Assembly: GCF_904849725.1 (NCBI RefSeq)
Contig: NC_058518.1
Span: 10,002,147 to 10,066,146 of the forward strand
Length of the DNA: 64,000 nt
Direction of reading: 5' to 3'
Source of the DNA: Hordeum vulgare subsp. vulgare
Lineage: Eukaryota > Streptophyta > Magnoliopsida > Poales > Poaceae
Shown here: positions 59,846 to 64,000 of the stretch, piece by piece
Layout of the letters: each line of letters opens with the position of its first letter
Position numbering within the stretch: the first letter of the stretch is position 1
Translations under genes and position numbers: made by a program
Notes under the pieces: model-generated
The model's database searches: none
Seen by the model: the letters and a program-made list of their open reading frames with translations, nothing else
Told to the model about the DNA's origin: nothing

Positions 59846-60246
59846 ATGCCTATCCCGCATCCTCGTCGTCGTCGACTTGGCGGTGGAGGCCTGCTTGATC
59901 AGGGCCATGTTCGGGACTGGGCTCCACCGGGTTGGTATTGGGAGCTGCTACCTTCCGGGGACGTAGGTTGGTGAGGAGGCAACCCGTTGTTGACCCGATC
60001 CTTATTTGGTGGCGGTCGCGTGGGCCAGTGACGGTGCCAAGGCTTCCGGACACCGCGGAGGTGGTACGTCACCTTGTCAGCGAGGAGGACGAGCACGCCT
60101 GTCGCTGCATGGTTGCATTGGAGGGCAGGTTCGACAATACCTGGCAGGTTCTTCAGGGATCTCACTGGAGCTATGATCCTGTGATGGTTCCTTATCTTTG
60201 GGTGTCCACCGCCCGCGACGATACCCGTCGGGCGCTACGGTTCTAG
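59846..60246 (+). pseudogene. 'WAPPGWYWE' protein of CACTA C, one-base frameshift
   Basis: The ATG opens 'MPIPHPRRRRLGGGG', then 'VRDWAPPGWYWELLPSGD'. A one-base loss near 59,960 ('ggggacgtagg' where D has 'ggggagcgtagg') ends this frame. The other frame continues through 'VVDPILIWWRSRGPV', 'EVVRHLVSEEDEHACRCMVA', 'FDNTWQVLQGSHWSYDPVMV', 'PYLWVSTARDDTRRALRF' and stops at 60,246. Expected size is ~133 aa. The protein is shared by B, C and D. Family unknown to me. Confidence 0.75.
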
Positions 60247-60626
60247 CTGTATTAGTGATGCTATATGTATGACAAGAGATGATGTAGTTTTTCTTATAAT
60301 TGAATGCATGCTAATTTGAATACTACTTTATTTTACGATTTGGTTTTGCTTATTAAATGCTCAAATTGGAAAAGTACTCCTACTTTGAATGCTAAAATAG
60401 GAGAGCACTATGCAGAAATCTAGGAGCCCCCTCCATCATCCACGTCGTCGTCCCCGTCACCGACCCCCCTCCGACCTCGAGTCAGGGTCTATATTGTTTT
60501 ATGCTATTTTACCTTAAAGAGGGTATTTAATTAGGTCCTACCTAATACTGATGATCATGTTGATGTAAATGTTGTATGACAATGTTGTAAAGGGTAGTAA
60601 TTGGTCTCTTCAGCTGCTTTTCAGAG
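60247..60626 (+). other. Spacer between the 'WAPPGWYWE' gene and the B3 gene
   Basis: AT-rich, with a short 'cgtcgtccccgtcaccgacc' leader-like segment at 60,441-60,475. The end, 'ttcagctgcttttcagag', resembles a 3' splice site just before the ATG at 60,627, so both genes may be parts of one transcript. Confidence 0.45.
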
Positions 60627-61290
60627 ATGGAGTTCTTCACGATTATACTTGAGAAATCCTCCAGCAGGCAGGTGCTGCCAGACAATTTTGTGAAGATGCT
60701 GGACGGCCATCGGCCACAAAACATGAAGCTGAGGCAGGCCGGCAATGGGCTTCGCAAGCTGTGGGACGTGGAGGTGGTGTTCGACACCGATGGAAGCATG
60801 TACCTAGATCATGGCTGGAAGCAATTCGTCCGTGCCTACGACCTGCGGCACGGGTACTTCCTTGTCTTCAGGTACGACGACAACGCCACGTTCGCCGTGA
60901 AGGTGTTCGACACGACTATGTGTCGGAGGCGCTACCAGAACAACGACGATGCCAGTACGCTCTGTCTCTTCTTCCTATCCATTAGGCTATGTCTCACACC
61001 CATTTTTAAAAAAACTTTTTTGCATTTGGCAAGGCAATGGGAGCAGGAGCAGCGAGTACTGCGACAGGTGCTATGTCTACGGCAGCAGTGACTCTGGCTA
61101 TAGCAAAAGTAGCAGCGACTCTGGCTACAGCAAAATTAGCAGCGACGAGGGCCTCGCGATGGTGATCCCATAGCTGGGCGACAGGGCCATGCCAAGTCTG
61201 GTAGAGGAATACATCCCACAGCCTGGCCTGGGGCTTCGCCGCTCTAAGCGCATCAGGATGATGAAGGAGAAGGTGAAGAAGCAGGAGTGA
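60627..61290 (+). pseudogene. B3 DNA-binding domain protein carried by CACTA C (one in-frame TAG)
   Basis: Exon 1 is 60,627-60,954; donor GTACGC; acceptor 'ttggcaag' at 61,033; exon 2 starts at 61,034. Residues ~1-100 form a plant B3 domain: 'FFTIILEKSSSRQVLPDNFV', a Trp-Asp-Val strand, 'HGWKQFVRAYDLRHGYFLVF', 'YDDNATFAVKVFD'. This is the REM-like spacing of a DNA-binding B3 fold. Exon 2 encodes Ser-rich repeats ('YSKSSSDSGYSKISSDEG') and a TAG at 61,171-61,173, then in the same frame 'RAMPSLVEEYIPQPGLGLRR' and a basic tail to a stop at 61,288-61,290. Element D retains only this tail. If the TAG is a late change, the ancestral protein was ~195 aa and probably nuclear. Whether it acts in transposition or is a captured host gene is not settled by the sequence. 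Confidence 0.8.
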
Positions 61291-61539
61291 AGATCTTAAG
61301 AACCTGATGGAGCTTTAATCTTTATAGTGTAAACCTTTTAAGTATGATAGTGTTGAACTGCTACTGCACTTTTAAGTATGATGGTGGTGTGCCTGATGAA
61401 GTTTTATGCATGCTCATGGATTAAAGATAAAATTATTTCTTTTTGTGCTTGCTCATGGATGCTCCTTGGTTGGTGTATATAACAACCTAAATTAACCCCT
61501 AAACCAGCCCCTTTCAAAAAAACTCAGTTTCAGCCAGGT

Positions 61540-61765
61540 GCTGACGTGTGGATGCCTTTTGGTCCTGGTTGGTGTCACCAACCGGGACTAAAGGCCCCCC
61601 TGCCTGGCCTGGCCGCAGCGGCCACGTGCAGGCCCATCTGTCCCGGTTGGTGTAAGAACCGGGACTAAAGGCCGAGGGCATTAGTAACGACCTTTTAGTC
61701 CCGGTTCCAAAACCGGGACAGAAGGCCCTTACGAATCGGGACAAAAGACCCTTTTTCTACTAGTG
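61540..61765 (+). repeat. 3' subterminal repeats and TIR of element C
   Basis: 'ggtcctggttggtgtcacc', 'caccaaccgggactaaagg', 'ttttagtcccggttcc' and 'aaaaccgggacagaagg' precede ...CTACTAGTG. Nearly identical to element D's end. Confidence 0.88.
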
Positions 61766-61768
61766 ACA

Positions 61769-62260
61769 CTGAAATTGAAAAGCACTACAAATGAACTCTG
61801 AAAATGTTGAAAGTTGGCATGGTATCATCATTTCACCTGCATAGCATGTGATAAAAAGTTGAGAGGGTTACGACAAAAACTGGATGCACTTCGTGTACAA
61901 AACGGACAATCTCTCTCAAAATATTAGGGTTTCGAACTATAACTCATTTGTTACAAAGGGATTTCATTCTTTTGAACTTATTTGAACTCCATACTTTATG
62001 TGTGTTCGAAATGCACCATTCAAAGGCAGCTCACAAATTTTCAATAATTTCTGACTTCATTTGATATTTTTCATGCCTTTACTTATTTTTTTTGAGCTAG
62101 TTGACCGTGAAATTGAAATACACTACAAATGAACTCTGAAAATGTCGAAAGTTGGCATGGTATCATTATTTCATCCACATAGCATGTGATAAAAGGTTGA
62201 GAGGGTTACGACAAAAATTAGATGCACTTCGTGTGCAAAACGGACAATCTCTCTCTAAGT
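61769..62260 (+). repeat. Relic ~336-bp repeats in element B, right of element C
   Basis: Continues the monomer cut at 53,261 ('ctgaaattgaaaagcactac') for about 1.5 units, with the same diverged variants ('gcatgtgataaaaagttgag'). It ends near the stop region of element B's transposase gene. Confidence 0.9.
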
Positions 62261-62261
62261 T

Positions 62262-62352
62262 TAATACATTAGTACACATCACATAAAGTTTAATACAGTA
62301 GTACACATCACATAAAGTTTAATACATTAGTACACATCACATAAAGTTTAAT
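62262..62352. repeat. Short tandem repeat, ~31-bp unit, about 3 copies
   Basis: 'aagtttaatacattagtaca' plus 'catcacata' repeats three times with one variant ('acagtag'). Confidence 0.9.
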
Positions 62353-62384
62353 AAATTACATAGATTTATATTTCGATCCCTTGC

Positions 62385-64000
62385 CTATGATCGGTTTGGC
62401 CGTAACCATGGAGCATCTTCATTATTTAACGGCATGCTTGGGTCAATTCTTACTATGAAGGGCGGAATTTCATTAAACTTATTATAATCTGTTGACATGT
62501 CTGTCTTGTCCTCGATCACCACGATGTTTCTTTTCCATGAAAGAACTATGTGACGCTTTGGCTCATCGTCTGATGTATTCATTTGCTTATTTTTTTTGTT
62601 TTTTCGGTGTGGAGGACATGTCTTTCACGTAGAAAACCCGAGCCACGTCATTGGCTAGGACGAATGGCTCGTCTATGTAACCAAGATTCTTGAGATCAAC
62701 TGTTGTCATTCCGTACAACTGGTCTTCCTTTACCCCTTCGCCATTCATGTTCACCCAACTACACCGAAACAAAGGGACCTTCAAAGTAGGTCCGTAGTCA
62801 AGTTCCCATATATTCTTTATGTAACCATAGTATGTGTCCTTTTTCCCATTATCGTCCGTGGCATCATAGCGGACACCACTGTTTTTGTTGGTGATCCTTT
62901 TATCTTGGGCGGTCGTGTAAAAGTATTCCCGTTTATCTCGTACCCTTGGAAATGTAATACAGTCAAAGAAGGTGACGCGACCAACAAGTAGAGTTGATCT
63001 CCAACAGTGTTGTCATTCATGAGACGTGCTCGCAACCAACTGCCGAAAGTATCCATGTGTTTTTCTTCAATCCAGGAGATAGCGTTCCCCAGGAACTCGG
63101 AGCGTACAAAATTCTTGTGCTCCTCGATATACGAAGCCACGAAGGTGGAACTTTTTAGGACTATGTAGTGTGTTTGAGTGAAAGAATGCTCGTCCCTACA
63201 TATCACTGCTTTCTTTTCTAGTGTGCCTTTTCCACTCAGTTTCCCCTCATGTCGCGATTCAGGAATACCAATCGGCTTAGGGTCAGGAAGAAAGTCTACA
63301 CAGAACCAATGACCTCCTCTGTTCCATAGCCCTTGGAGATGCTTCCTTCTGGCCTAACACGGTTATGAACATATTTCTTTAAGACTCCCATGAATCTCTC
63401 GAAAGGGAACATATTGTGTAGAAATACAGGACCAAGAATGGAAATCTCGTCGACTAGGTGAACCAGGAGATGCGTCATAATATTGAAGAAGGACGGGGGG
63501 GAACACCAACTCAAAACTGACAAGACATTGGACCACATCCTTCTGTAGCCTTTCCAGACGTTCTCGATCAATTACCTTCTGAGATATTGCATTGAGGAAT
63601 GCACATAGCTTCAGAATGGGTAATTGAACATTTTCCGGTAGAAGCCCCCTCAATGCAACCGGAAGCAACTGCGTCATAATCACGTGGCAATCATGAGACT
63701 TCAGGTTCTGGAATTTTTTCTCTGCCATATTTATTATTCCCTTTATATTAGATGAGAAGCCAACGGAGACCTTCATACTGCTCAGACATTCAAAAAAGAT
63801 TTTCTTCTCTGCTTTGCTAAGAGCGTAGCTGCTTAAGTATTGACACCCTTTATCAGTCTTCTTGTCGTATGCGTCTTCCATACATTGCTCCTCCTCCCGT
63901 GCTTCTGTTGTATCTTTTGTCTTCCCATACACGCCCAGGAAGCCTAGCAGGTTCACGCAAAGATTCTTCATCACGTGCATCACGTCGATTGAAGACCGGG
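62385..64000 (-). pseudogene. TNP2-type CACTA transposase of element B, C-terminal part (N-terminus beyond the window)
   Basis: Minus-strand frames read in order 'MMHVMKNLCVNLLGFLGVYG', 'FSSNIKGIINMAEKKFQNLK', 'LPVALRGLLPENVQLPILKL', then after a frame change in a G-run (~63,490) 'LVHLVDEISILGPVFLHNMF', 'MGVLKKYVHNRVRPEGSISK'. A further one-base loss near 63,305 follows, then 'YEINGNTF', another loss near 62,930, 'YYGYIKNIWELDYGPTLKVP', 'FVLANDVARVFYVKDMSS', and an indel in the A-rich run near 62,590. The C-terminus 'DEPKRHIVLSWKRNI' through 'IPPFIVRIDP' ends at 62,385. It is collinear with 55,640-57,231 of element C but carries largely different lesions, so the two copies decayed independently. 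Confidence 0.88.

Larger units (their letters stand above)
53262..61765 (+). mobile_element. Complete CACTA element C, 8,504 bp, plus strand, nested in element B
   Basis: 5' TIR CACTAGTAGAAAACAGGGC; 3' end ...CCCTTTTTCTACTAGTG. Flanks are ACC (53,259-53,261) and ACA (61,766-61,768), a 3-bp duplication with one later change. Removing C and one copy restores the repeat monomer ('gttgacc' + 'ctgaaattg', as at 52,920-52,934). Order: subterminal repeats, TATA, leader and intron, TNP2 transposase pseudogene, a remnant of the ~336-bp repeat, an AT-rich duplicated block, internal subterminal-type repeats, a second TATA and leader, the 'WAPPGW' gene, a B3-domain gene, and 3' subterminal repeats. Confidence 0.92.
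47933..64000 (-). mobile_element. CACTA element B, minus strand, 3' end at 47,933; continues past the right edge; contains nested element C
   Basis: The left terminus CACTAGTAAAAAAAAGC is B's 3' end. Reading leftward on the minus strand from 64,000: the C-terminal part of a TNP2-type transposase (64,000-62,385), relic ~336-bp repeats (62,260-61,769), the nested element C, more relic repeats (53,261-52,780), an internal block of subterminal-type repeats, a TATA box and GC-rich leader, the 'WAPPGW' protein gene, the Ptta/En/Spm-type gene, and the 3' subterminal repeats. Every gene carries frameshifts or stops, so B looks inactive. Its 5' end is outside the window. Confidence 0.85.

Overview
The window is repeat-dense plant nuclear DNA, most likely from wheat or a close relative (Triticeae). 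The evidence is a complete Angela/WIS/BARE-type solo LTR, several CACTA (En/Spm) transposons whose ends carry the 'ttagtcccggtt / aaccgggactaa' subterminal repeats common in Triticeae, Stowaway and Harbinger MITEs, and a grass gypsy-type GAG domain. Host genes are few and mostly broken: a receptor-like cytoplasmic kinase pseudogene (29.3-31.2 kb), an F-box fragment (36.8-37.3 kb), and one open gene of unknown function (28.0-28.6 kb, minus strand). Layout: (1) 1-21,930 is a tandem array of a ~336-bp monomer organised in ~5.04-kb or ~4.70-kb higher-order repeats. (2) 21,931-23,318 is the transposase-side end of the minus-strand CACTA element (A) that holds the array. It has a TIR, subterminal repeats, a promoter and a two-exon gene for a small coiled-coil, C-terminally anchored protein where a TNP2 transposase would be expected. 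(3) 23,319-27,565 is the 3' half of another CACTA (D, plus strand), into which A inserted and which also took up a ~3.07-kb TG...CA insertion. (4) 27,566-47,932 is older sequence with the gene remnants, MITEs, degenerate minisatellites, gypsy pieces and the Angela solo LTR. (5) 47,933-64,000 is a minus-strand CACTA (B) running off the right edge, split by a complete 8,504-bp plus-strand CACTA (C, 53,262-61,765) that landed in B's own short copy of the ~336-bp repeat. Comparing copies gives a family plan: 5' TIR, subterminal repeats, promoter and 5' intron, TNP2-type transposase, ~336-bp repeat block (opposite in sense to the transposase), a second internal block of subterminal-type repeats, a second promoter with a GC-rich leader exon, a 'WAPPGWYWE' protein, then a variable last gene (Ptta/En/Spm-type protein in B, B3 DNA-binding protein in C, deleted in D), and the 3' TIR. 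In element A the repeat block has expanded to more than 21.9 kb. All recognisable transposases here are disrupted, so any activity would have to be supplied in trans. The main points for a second look are the CACTA-borne higher-order satellite, the B3 gene carried by element C, 25 bp of satellite sequence at a deletion junction in D, and recurrent CAG-to-TAG nonsense changes in decayed genes.
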